DNA of 64,000 nt from Pseudarthrobacter raffinosi (lineage in GTDB: Bacteria > Actinomycetota > Actinomycetes > Actinomycetales > Micrococcaceae): the NCBI RefSeq assembly GCF_023913735.1, contig NZ_JAMXBH010000022.1, forward strand, positions 1-64,000, written 5' to 3'. Of this stretch, positions 57,745 to 64,000 are shown piece after piece (position 1 is the first letter of the stretch; every line of letters begins with the position of its first letter). The position numbers and the translations under genes are program-made. The notes under the pieces are model-generated. The model did not search any database and was not told where the DNA came from. It saw nothing but the letters and a program-made list of their open reading frames with translations.

Positions 57745-57988
57745 GGGTTCCTCCCCACTCTGTCTGGGACCTGAGAGTTTCCGCGCAGCCTGCTTCCGCT
57801 AGGCTGCGCTTGCACCGTCGGTGGGCACAGCGGTCCTGACATTCCGGAGTGATCCGGGACGCTTCAGGCGGACGGCCTGCCACTTTCCAGAGTTGCCTGG
57901 CCGCGGCGGTACGTGGGCCTGAGAGATTCCTGGGGAGGATTTGCTCCTACGGCGCCTGTTGTACCTACTAACAGAACTCTCCCGCCGC
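57745..57988 (-). ncRNA. Tandem glycine riboswitch of gcvP
   Basis: Aptamer 1 (about 57988-57881) has GCGGGAGAGTTCTG, CGCCGTAGGAGCAAATCCTC, and ATCTCTCAGGCCCA..CTCTGGAAAG. Aptamer 2 (about 57870-57745) has GACGGTGCAAGCGCAGCC, a strong CAGCCT/AGGCTG hairpin, and GAAACTCTCAGGTCCCAGAC, but its opening GGAGAG strand is poorly conserved. The order, spacing and location 35 bp before gcvP fit the cooperative glycine-activated class. Confidence 0.92.
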
Positions 57989-58085
57989 AGATCAAAGGCA
58001 TATTCAGATTTTGTGGCGGCCGCAGATGGTCGCCACGCGGTCCAATTCTCCTACGCCCCGGGCCACCGGGCAAATGAGGTCGGCG

Positions 58086-58176
58086 GATTCTGCTCAATCA
58101 TTCCGGTGTGGAGCTCCAGCGCGCCCGGATGGACGCGGGCTGCACCAGAAGGCTGGCCGAATGATTGAGCAGAATC
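58086..58176. repeat. 18-bp perfect inverted repeat between the glycine riboswitch and the TetR gene
   Basis: GATTCTGCTCAATCATTC (58086-58103) and its exact complement (58159-58176) enclose 55 bp that can fold further (GGTG..CACC and GCGCCCG..CGCGGGC). The right arm reaches into the TetR stop codon (58175-58177). It may act as the TetR terminator. The stretch 57990-58085 between it and the riboswitch shows nothing clear; the gcvP promoter should be here. Confidence 0.75.
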
Positions 58177-58726
58177 AGCCGCGAAGCCGCTCCACGGCAG
58201 CGAGGAGCTCCTCAATGTCTCCATGCCTGCCCCGGCTGTCCCCGGTGGTACCGCTTTCCCACATGGCGTTGAAATACAGCCCGTCCCCCATGTACAGCAC
58301 GGCTTTCGCCACGGCCGTGCCGACGTCGGCCGCGATCAGGTCCAACCATTGCTGCTGGATGGCGGCAAAGCGGCGCCGGGCCTCTTCATGGGCCACTTCA
58401 GCCAGCCGGGTGGCGGCCACGAAGGAGCGGTCCATAGGCGAGTCGGACCAGAGCGAGGAACGGATGAAGTAGGCCGCCGCACCTTCGGCTGCTGCGGCCA
58501 TCAGCGCGAGGTCCTCGACGGCCAGTCGGTCCAGCCGCTCCAGCACCGCAGCGATCAGCGCTTCCTTGTTGGGGAAGTGGTAGAGCAACCCGCCCTTGGA
58601 TACGCCGGCCCGCCTGGCCACCGCGTCCAAAGTGGCAGCCCGCTCCCCCACATCGATCAGGAGTTCTTCAAAAGCGTCGAGGACTGCATCGCGTGCGACG
58701 GGATTTCTGGCCATGGCTTCAATCAT
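58175..58726 (-). CDS. TetR-family repressor
   Basis: A 183-residue regulator. The N-terminal HTH is ATLDAVARRAGVSKGGLLYHFPNKEALI (about 32-59). The C-terminal ligand domain carries the TetR_C-type SLWSDSPMDRSF and GDGLYFNAMWESG. It is divergent from a 14-helix MFS exporter across a 55-bp gap holding a perfect palindromic operator, so it is very likely an efflux repressor that also controls itself. The ligand is not indicated; QacR/SmvR-like cationic compounds are possible. Confidence 0.94.
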   Translation of the reverse strand: MIEAMARNPVARDAVLDAFEELLIDVGERAATLDAVARRAGVSKGGLLYHFPNKEALIAAVLERLDRLAVEDLALMAAAAEGAAAYFIRSSLWSDSPMDRSFVAATRLAEVAHEEARRRFAAIQQQWLDLIAADVGTAVAKAVLYMGDGLYFNAMWESGTTGDSRGRHGDIEELLAAVERLRG

Positions 58727-58748
58727 GCACGCTCCGGGCCCCGTTTCT

Positions 58749-58776
58749 TAACTATACCGTCTGGACGGTATAGTTA
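58749..58776. promoter_or_regulatory. 28-bp perfect TetR-type operator
   Basis: The half-site TAACTATACCGTC (58749-58761) is mirrored exactly at 58764-58776 around a 2-bp centre. It lies between the TetR start (58726) and the MFS start (58782). The right half ends 5 bp before the MFS ATG, so repressor binding would block both transcription units. TATACC/GGTATA segments may double as -10 elements. Confidence 0.92.
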
Positions 58777-58781
58777 TTGAT

Positions 58782-60368
58782 ATGACGTTGTCCACACAGT
58801 CCAACCAGAACACCCGAAGCACATCCACCATGGCAGCCGACCTCAGGCCGTCAGGGCCCGTCAAGGCGCCCTGGCGCGACTGGCTCGCGCTGGCCCTGCT
58901 GATGTTTCCGGTGCTCCTGGTTGCGGTGGACAACACTGCGTTGACGTTTGCACTTCCGGCCATCGCGAGCAGCCTGGAAACCACCGGAGTCCAGCTGCTG
59001 TGGATTGTGGACGCCTATCCCCTGGTGCTTGCCGGCTTGCTGGTTGCCATGGGCAGCCTGGGTGACCGGATCGGGCGCCGACGGCTGCTGCTGACCGGCA
59101 GCGTTGGCTTCGCCGCGGTCTCAGCAGCAACAGCCTTTGCCCCCAGCGCAGAGTGGCTGATAGCGGGCCGGGCAATGCTGGGGTTCTTCGGCGCCATGCT
59201 GATGCCCTCCACCCTGTCGCTGATCCGCAACATTTTTCCGGACCCAAACCGGCGTCGGCTGGCCGTGGCCATTTGGGCTGCCGGCTTCTCCGGCGGCGCC
59301 GCCCTGGGTCCCATCTTCGGCGGGTGGCTGGTGGAGCAGTTCTGGTGGGGCGCGATCCTGCTGGTCGCCGTGCCCATCATGCTGCCCCTGCTGGCGTTCG
59401 GCCCTGCCTTCATCCCGGAATCAAAAGATCCGCGCCCCGGGCGGGTGGACGTGCCCAGCATCGTCCTGTCCCTGCTGGTAATGGTGCCCGTTGTGTATGG
59501 CATCAAGGAGCTGGCGACCGATGGTTTCGGGGCCGCTCCTGTGGGTCTTGTTGCCTTTGGCCTGGCCATGGGCGTCGTCTTTGTACGCCGCCAGCAGCGG
59601 CTGGCCAGCCCCCTGCTGGACATATCACTGTTCGGCAACCGGGTCTTCAGCACTGCCATCACGGCAAACGTGCTGGCCCTGTTCTCCTTCAACGGCTTCA
59701 TCCTGTTCCTCGCCCAGCACCTGCAGCTCCTGGACGGAATGACGCCGTCGGCCGCCGGAATTGCCATGATCCCGGCCCTGGTGGCAACAGTGCTGGCTGG
59801 GCTGGCAGTGGTGCCGCTGGTCCGGAAGGTGCGTCCGGGCTTTGTGGTGGCGGGTGGCCTGGCCCTGAGCGCCACCGGGTACGGAATCGTGGTCTTCGGT
59901 GACCACGGCTCCGGCCCGGCCCTCCTGCTGGCCGCGCTGCTGATCCTTGCCCTGGGCGTGGGCACAGCGGAAACCATTTCCAATGACCTCATCCTGGGCT
60001 CCGTTCCAGCGGAGAAGTCAGGAGCGGCGGCCGCCATCTCCGAAACGGGCTATGAGGTGGGGTCCCTGCTGGGGACGGCGATGCTGGGCTCCATCCTGAC
60101 CGCTTCCTACCAGCACAATCTCCGACTTCCGGCCGGGGTGGAGGAAATGGCGTCGGGCACTGCAGTACACCTCGCGGGTGAAACTCTGGCGGGCGCCGTG
60201 GAACTGGCCGCCGGCCTGCCTGCTCCACTGGCGGAAGCGCTCCGCGGCGCAGCACGCCTGGCGTTTGATTCGGGCGTCCACACCACTGCGGCAATTGCGC
60301 TGGTACTGATGGCGAGCGCGTCAGTCCTTGCCGCCGTCGTACTCCGGAAAGTTCCGACGGCAGACTAG
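58782..60368 (+). CDS. MFS exporter, 14-helix DHA2 family (SmvA/QacA-like)
   Basis: A 528-residue transporter with about 14 hydrophobic segments. The first helix carries the membrane Asp of the VDNTAL motif (LLVAVDNTALTFALPAI), motif A is GSLGDRIGRRRLLL, and motif C is GFSGGAALGPIFGGWL. This matches proton-coupled exporters of quaternary ammonium compounds, dyes or bile salts. It is controlled by the adjacent TetR protein. A tight terminator follows. Confidence 0.94.
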   Translation: MTLSTQSNQNTRSTSTMAADLRPSGPVKAPWRDWLALALLMFPVLLVAVDNTALTFALPAIASSLETTGVQLLWIVDAYPLVLAGLLVAMGSLGDRIGRRRLLLTGSVGFAAVSAATAFAPSAEWLIAGRAMLGFFGAMLMPSTLSLIRNIFPDPNRRRLAVAIWAAGFSGGAALGPIFGGWLVEQFWWGAILLVAVPIMLPLLAFGPAFIPESKDPRPGRVDVPSIVLSLLVMVPVVYGIKELATDGFGAAPVGLVAFGLAMGVVFVRRQQRLASPLLDISLFGNRVFSTAITANVLALFSFNGFILFLAQHLQLLDGMTPSAAGIAMIPALVATVLAGLAVVPLVRKVRPGFVVAGGLALSATGYGIVVFGDHGSGPALLLAALLILALGVGTAETISNDLILGSVPAEKSGAAAAISETGYEVGSLLGTAMLGSILTASYQHNLRLPAGVEEMASGTAVHLAGETLAGAVELAAGLPAPLAEALRGAARLAFDSGVHTTAAIALVLMASASVLAAVVLRKVPTAD

Positions 60369-60405
60369 GGGCCCGTCTCCGGCAAGCCGGCGAGCGCACA
60401 ATAAA

Positions 60406-60439
60406 CGCCCGGCGCAGGAAGTCCTTCCTGCGCCGGGCG
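60406..60439. terminator. 16-bp hairpin between the MFS and dps genes
   Basis: The arms CGCCCGGCGCAGGAAG (60406-60421) and its exact complement (60424-60439) enclose 2 bp. AATAAA precedes it on the plus strand, giving a T-run for the minus-strand dps transcript. It is a bidirectional terminator for convergent genes. Confidence 0.85.
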
Positions 60440-60465
60440 CCTGTGGCCTCACTATGGGCCGGCGA

Positions 60466-60945
60466 CTACTTGGCGTCAGGGGCGGTGACGCTGGCGGAGG
60501 CCTTCATGGTCTCGGCGTTCACCATCCACGCGTACTGTTCCAGCTTGGCGATGAATTCATGGAGCAGGTCCGCGGTGGTGGGATCCTCTTCGTCCACTTC
60601 GTCATGGACCTTGCGCATGGTGCCCACGGCAGCCTCAAGCGCGGCAACGATCCGCTCGATGGCGTCCTTCGTGTTGATGAGGCCTTCGGGGAACTGCGCG
60701 AGGCTGGTGGACTTGGCCACGGTGGCACTGCGGCCGTCCGGCAGGGCATGAAGGGCGCGCATCCGCTCGGCCATGTCATCCGCGAACTGCCGGGCGGCAT
60801 CCACGATTTCGTCCAGCTGCAGGTGAAGGTCCCGGAAGTTGTTCCCCACAATGTTCCAGTGGGCCTGCTTGCCCTGGATGTGCAGCTCAATCAGGTCCGC
60901 AAGTACGGCCTGCAGGTTATTGGTCAGCGTCGGTGAAGCTTTCAT
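60466..60945 (-). CDS. dps: Dps-family DNA-protecting ferritin
   Basis: A 159-residue mini-ferritin that oxidises and stores iron and shields DNA. The intersubunit ferroxidase residues are at the right spacing: His29, His41, Asp56 and Glu60 (QAHWNIVGNNFRDLHLQLDE and FADDMAERM). A four-helix bundle follows and the C-terminal tail is short (TAPDAK). ATG at 60945 has GAGGATT just upstream. No iron box or other operator is evident in the short upstream region. Confidence 0.95.
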   Translation of the reverse strand: MKASPTLTNNLQAVLADLIELHIQGKQAHWNIVGNNFRDLHLQLDEIVDAARQFADDMAERMRALHALPDGRSATVAKSTSLAQFPEGLINTKDAIERIVAALEAAVGTMRKVHDEVDEEDPTTADLLHEFIAKLEQYAWMVNAETMKASASVTAPDAK

Positions 60946-61079
60946 GAATCCTCCTCGATTGGTCCAGTAGTCCCGACGCTATCAGCCGCGGGATCGATCG
61001 CGGCAGGCCGGAAGCAAATTTCTCAGTGAGCTTACTAATCTCACGGAGCGAGATAAAAGAACGGAATTCATTTAAACCA

Positions 61080-61130
61080 TTGCGCGAAAGCCGTCCACCC
61101 TCCATACTAAATGAACGTCATTCATTTAGT
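61080..61130 (+). promoter_or_regulatory. Promoter and operator of the agmatine operon
   Basis: TTGCGC (61080-61085) and CATACT (61103-61108) are spaced 17 bp. The palindrome ACTAAATGAA (61106-61115), 5 bp, TTCATTTAGT (61121-61130) overlaps the -10 and start region. A further half-site TTCATTTA lies at 61067-61074. The symmetry is that of a TetR- or GntR-type operator; the regulator gene is not in the window. The stretch 60946-61079 has nothing else clear. Confidence 0.75.
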
Positions 61131-61157
61131 GACGGTCGTCTCACTGGAAGTAAGCAC

Positions 61158-62213
61158 ATGATTGAAATTTCCTGCCTCGACTCACCCACGTCCCTGGCCC
61201 GGACAACGCCGTCCGTCCGCCCTGCCCTTCGGGTGGGCGTTGTGCAGCACCGCTGGCATGCAGACGCTGCCGTCCTGCAGGCGGAACTCGATGAAGGAAT
61301 CGGCCGCGCAGCCAGGCTCGGTGCCACGGTGGTATTCCTCCCCGAACTCACCCTCTCCCGTTACCCCGCGGACACGCGCCCGGAGAATGACACCACGCGC
61401 CCTGGAGCGGTGCGGCCCCGGCCGTCGGACATCGCTGAGGACCTGCTCACCGGACCCACCTTCCGGTTTGCTGCCGAGTCGGCCCGCCGCCACGGCGTGG
61501 CTGTCCATGCCTCGCTGTACCAGCAGGCACCGAACCCGGACGGCAGCGACGACGGCCTGGGGCTGAACACCGCCGTCCTGGTGTCGTCCGAGGGCGAACT
61601 GCTCGCCCGCACGCACAAGCTCCACATCCCGGTCACCGCCGGCTACTACGAAGACAAGTTCTTCCGCCAGGGGCCGGCGGCCGCGGATGCCTACGAGGTC
61701 CACGCGCCGGCACAACTGGGCGGCGCCCGGCTGGGCATGCCCACCTGCTGGGACGAATGGTTCCCGGAGGTGGCCCGGCTCTACTCCCTCGGTGGCGCAG
61801 AGATCCTGGTCTACCCCACCGCCATCGGCTCAGAGCCGGACCACCCGGAATTCGACACCCAGCCGCTGTGGCAGCAGGTCATTGTGGGCAACGGCATCGC
61901 CAACGGGCTCTTTATGATCGCCCCCAACCGCTGGGGCAGTGAAGGAACGCTGAACTTCTACGGCTCCTCCTTCATCTCCGACCCCTACGGCCGCGTCCTC
62001 GTGCAGGCCCCGCGTGACGCCTCCGCAGTGCTGGTGGCAGACCTCGACCTGGACCAGCGGCGGGACTGGCTGACGCTCTTCCCCTTCCTGTCCACGCGCC
62101 GCCCCGATACCTACGGCCGGCTTACGGAACCCGTACGCCGTGACCAGCCGCTCGGCGGCGAAGAGCCAGGGATTTCGACAGGCTCAATCAACCGTCAGCA
62201 GGTGACCGCATGA
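61158..62213 (+). CDS. aguB: N-carbamoylputrescine amidase (nitrilase family)
   Basis: A 351-residue carbon-nitrogen hydrolase. The Glu-Lys-Cys triad is Glu63 (FLPELTLSRY), Lys154 (RTHKLHIP) and Cys197 (MPTCWDEWFPE), and the EDKFFRQG segment is typical of the AguB group. It hydrolyses N-carbamoylputrescine to putrescine, CO2 and ammonia. ATG at 61158 has GGAAG 9 bp upstream. It overlaps the agmatine deiminase gene by 4 bp. The last 15 codons (GISTGSINRQQV) are supplied by a REP-like repeat. Confidence 0.94.
   Translation: MIEISCLDSPTSLARTTPSVRPALRVGVVQHRWHADAAVLQAELDEGIGRAARLGATVVFLPELTLSRYPADTRPENDTTRPGAVRPRPSDIAEDLLTGPTFRFAAESARRHGVAVHASLYQQAPNPDGSDDGLGLNTAVLVSSEGELLARTHKLHIPVTAGYYEDKFFRQGPAAADAYEVHAPAQLGGARLGMPTCWDEWFPEVARLYSLGGAEILVYPTAIGSEPDHPEFDTQPLWQQVIVGNGIANGLFMIAPNRWGSEGTLNFYGSSFISDPYGRVLVQAPRDASAVLVADLDLDQRRDWLTLFPFLSTRRPDTYGRLTEPVRRDQPLGGEEPGISTGSINRQQVTA
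62171..62195. repeat. REP-like unit inside the aguB 3' end
   Basis: TTTCGACAGGCTCAATCAA lies within this segment and is coding in aguB. It is the reverse-complement type of the paired unit at 101-152 (shared core TCGAC, then R, GGCTC, R). It adds a short terminal peptide without disrupting the frame or the overlap with the next gene. Confidence 0.65.
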
Positions 62214-63235
62214 GCACGTGGCGCATGCCCGCCGAAACCGCTCCGCAGGAGCGGCTGTGGATGGCCTTTCCCACCGGCGGTTACACCCTGGGTGACACGG
62301 AGGAAGCTGCCCACGCAGCCCGGTCCACCTGGGCAGCGGTGGCCAACGCCGCCGTCGAATTTGAGCCGGTCACCGTGGTGGTGGACCCCGACGACGTCGG
62401 CATCGCCGCCCGCTATCTGCACCCGGCCGTCGAGGTACTTGCCGCCCCGCTCAACGATGCGTGGATGCGAGACATCGGCCCCACGTTTGTGCTGGACCAG
62501 GACGGGAGCCTCGGCGCCGTCGACTGGGTCTTCAACGGCTGGGGCGCCCAGAACTGGGCGCGCTGGGACAAAGACGCGCTGATCGCCGGCGAAGTCTCGG
62601 GCCGGTCCGGGGCCACGCACATCGTGTCCGCGCTGGTCAACGAAGGCGGCGGCATCCAGGTGGACGGCCAGGGAACCGTGCTGGTGACCGAAACCGTGCA
62701 GCTGGATCCGGGCCGCAACCCGGGACTCAGCCGGGCCGACGTCGAAGCCGAGCTCGCCCGGACCATCGGCGCCACGCAGGTGGTCTGGCTCCCGCGCGGA
62801 CTGGCCCGCGACTCGGAACGGTTCGGCACGCGCGGTCATGTGGACATCGTGGCCGCCATCCCCTCCCCCGGCACACTGCTGGTGCATTCCCAGCAGGACC
62901 CCCGCCACCCGGACTTCCAGGTAAGCCGCGACATCATCGAGCACCTGCGCACCACGAGGGACGCGGCCGGACGGGAGTGGACCATCATCGAAGTCCCGGC
63001 CCCTGAAGTGCTCTGGGATGACGAAGGCTTTGTCGACTACAGCTACATCAACCACGTCGTGGTCAACGGCGGCGTCATCGCCTGTACGTTCGGGGACCCC
63101 AACGATGACAAGGCGCTGCAGATCCTGGCGGAGGCCTACCCCGGCCGGCGTGTGGTCGGCATTGACGCCCGTGAGCTCTTCGCCCGCGGCGGCGGCATCC
63201 ACTGCATCACCCAACAGCAGCCTGCTGCTTCGTAG
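62210..63235 (+). CDS. aguA: Agmatine deiminase
   Basis: A 341-residue guanidino-modifying enzyme converting agmatine to N-carbamoylputrescine and ammonia. The catalytic nucleophile is Cys332 in GGIHCITQQQP. The substrate-binding acidic pair lies in NDAWMRDIGP, and the catalytic Glu/His are in VNEGGGIQVDG and TRGHVDIVA. ATGA overlap (62210-62213) couples it to the amidase gene. Together they convert agmatine to putrescine. Confidence 0.97.
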   Translation: MSTWRMPAETAPQERLWMAFPTGGYTLGDTEEAAHAARSTWAAVANAAVEFEPVTVVVDPDDVGIAARYLHPAVEVLAAPLNDAWMRDIGPTFVLDQDGSLGAVDWVFNGWGAQNWARWDKDALIAGEVSGRSGATHIVSALVNEGGGIQVDGQGTVLVTETVQLDPGRNPGLSRADVEAELARTIGATQVVWLPRGLARDSERFGTRGHVDIVAAIPSPGTLLVHSQQDPRHPDFQVSRDIIEHLRTTRDAAGREWTIIEVPAPEVLWDDEGFVDYSYINHVVVNGGVIACTFGDPNDDKALQILAEAYPGRRVVGIDARELFARGGGIHCITQQQPAAS

Positions 63236-63248
63236 AAAGCGCTGGACA

Positions 63249-64000
63249 ATGACCCAAACCACCCGCACGAACACCCCCGCAGGCCAGCCATCCGGGACCG
63301 ACCCGGCCGGCTCGGCGCACGGCATCACCGCAAAAGGACTGAAGGGCGGGCAGCTGGGCCTCCTCGCCGTCGTCGTTCTTGGCATTTCCACCATCGCACC
63401 GGCCTACACGCTGACCAGCGCCCTGGGCCCCACGGTTAATGAGGCGGGGCTCCAGCTGCCCGTCATTTTCCTGATCGGGTTCATCCCCATGATCCTGGTG
63501 TCACTCGCCTACCGGGAACTCAACGCCGATTCCCCGGACAGCGGCACCACGTTCACCTGGGTCACCAAAGCGTTTGGCCCCTGGGTGGGCTGGATGGGCG
63601 GCTGGGGACTGCTGGCCGCCAACATCATCGTCCTGTCCAACCTGGCGGGCGTGGCCGTCGACTTCTTTTATCTCTTCCTGTCGCAGCTGACGGGTGCGCC
63701 TGAACTCGCGGACCTCGCGGCCAATAAGCCGTTGAACGTCCTGACGTGCTTCGTGTTCGTGGCCCTCGCCGTGTGGGTGAGCTACCGCGGCCTGCACACC
63801 ACCAAGCTGGTCCAGTACGGACTCGTCGGATTCCAGCTGCTGGTCCTGGGGCTTTTCGTGGGCATGGCGTTCGCGAACTGGTCCACGTCGGAAACGGCCA
63901 TCCCGTTCAGCTGGGAGTGGTTCGACGTCACCAGGATCGAGACGTTCGGGCAGATCGCTGCCGGCATCTCGCTGTCGATCTTTGTCTACTGGGGCTGGGA
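63249..64000 (+). CDS. APC-superfamily amino acid/polyamine permease, truncated by window end
   Basis: The frame is open to the edge: 250 residues so far. After a Thr/Pro/Gly-rich N-terminus it begins KGLKGGQLGLLAVVVLGIST and continues with APAYTLTSALGP, YRELNADSPDSGTTFTW and GPWVGWMGGWGLL. This is the substrate-binding first half of an APC permease (helices 1-6). It starts 14 bp after aguA, so it probably imports agmatine, putrescine or a related amine for the operon. Confidence 0.92.
   Translation, partial: MTQTTRTNTPAGQPSGTDPAGSAHGITAKGLKGGQLGLLAVVVLGISTIAPAYTLTSALGPTVNEAGLQLPVIFLIGFIPMILVSLAYRELNADSPDSGTTFTWVTKAFGPWVGWMGGWGLLAANIIVLSNLAGVAVDFFYLFLSQLTGAPELADLAANKPLNVLTCFVFVALAVWVSYRGLHTTKLVQYGLVGFQLLVLGLFVGMAFANWSTSETAIPFSWEWFDVTRIETFGQIAAGISLSIFVYWGW

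Noticed and set aside
1..64000. CRISPR arrays, transposases, integrases, phage genes or restriction-modification systems
   Set aside because: No regularly spaced repeats, DDE/tyrosine recombinase motifs or methyltransferase motifs were seen. The HNH gene is a stand-alone family without a methyltransferase neighbour.

Overview
The window is high-GC, densely coded chromosomal DNA. It most resembles a Micrococcaceae actinobacterium of the Arthrobacter/Pseudarthrobacter type. The reasons are the lineage-typical families (DUF3027, DUF3263, DUF6457, a LytR C-terminal protein, XPB helicase beside a helicase-associated protein), frequent GTG/TTG starts, FemABX-type cell-wall ligases, and c-di-AMP riboswitches in front of secreted peptidoglycan hydrolases. 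No prophage, transposase or CRISPR array is visible. The species assignment is inference; no search was run.

Layout. 0-5 kb: an MFS exporter and aldo/keto reductase opposite a MarR regulator, then sucCD. 5-19 kb: a lipoprotein, a UGT-like glycosyltransferase, PcrA helicase, an inositol-monophosphatase-like enzyme, two membrane proteins, tRNA-Arg(CCT), a DUF6314 and a Nudix protein, a translationally coupled ABC-F/ABC-exporter pair behind an attenuator-like leader, and a duplicated-HTH protein coupled to a membrane protein. 19-26 kb: GH38 alpha-mannosidase and a molybdenum-cofactor block (fdhD, moeA, DUF6457, mobA), then an HNH nuclease. 26-30 kb: three secreted peptidoglycan hydrolases, two with c-di-AMP (ydaO-type) riboswitches. 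30-42 kb: a DtxR-family regulator, serC, MFS, DUF3027, a cold-shock protein, a helicase pair, a two-component system, an orphan WXG100 protein and an RNase HI-DUF4440 fusion. 43-48 kb: a decayed sugar-binding protein gene behind an intact-looking promoter/LacI-type operator, groEL under two CIRCE operators, and a cold-shock gene overlapping an amino-acid-type binding protein. 48-58 kb: DUF3263, uracil-DNA glycosylase, an iron-box-controlled siderophore-interacting protein, then gcvP (tandem glycine riboswitch), two FemABX ligases and ThrE on one strand. 58-64 kb: a TetR/MFS efflux pair around a perfect palindromic operator, dps, and an agmatine catabolic operon (N-carbamoylputrescine amidase, agmatine deiminase, start of an APC permease).

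The window is rich in cis-regulation: two c-di-AMP riboswitches, a glycine riboswitch, a probable ABC-F attenuator, paired CIRCE sites, an iron box, and TetR- and LacI-type operators. Two further patterns recur. The first is a set of long perfect intergenic hairpins (19-24 bp arms) just downstream of stop codons. The second is short tandem duplications that sit exactly at several stop codons. The best candidates for something undescribed are the duplicated-HTH/membrane-protein pair at 17.5-19 kb, the RNase HI-DUF4440 fusion, and the hairpin family. Everything else fits known systems.
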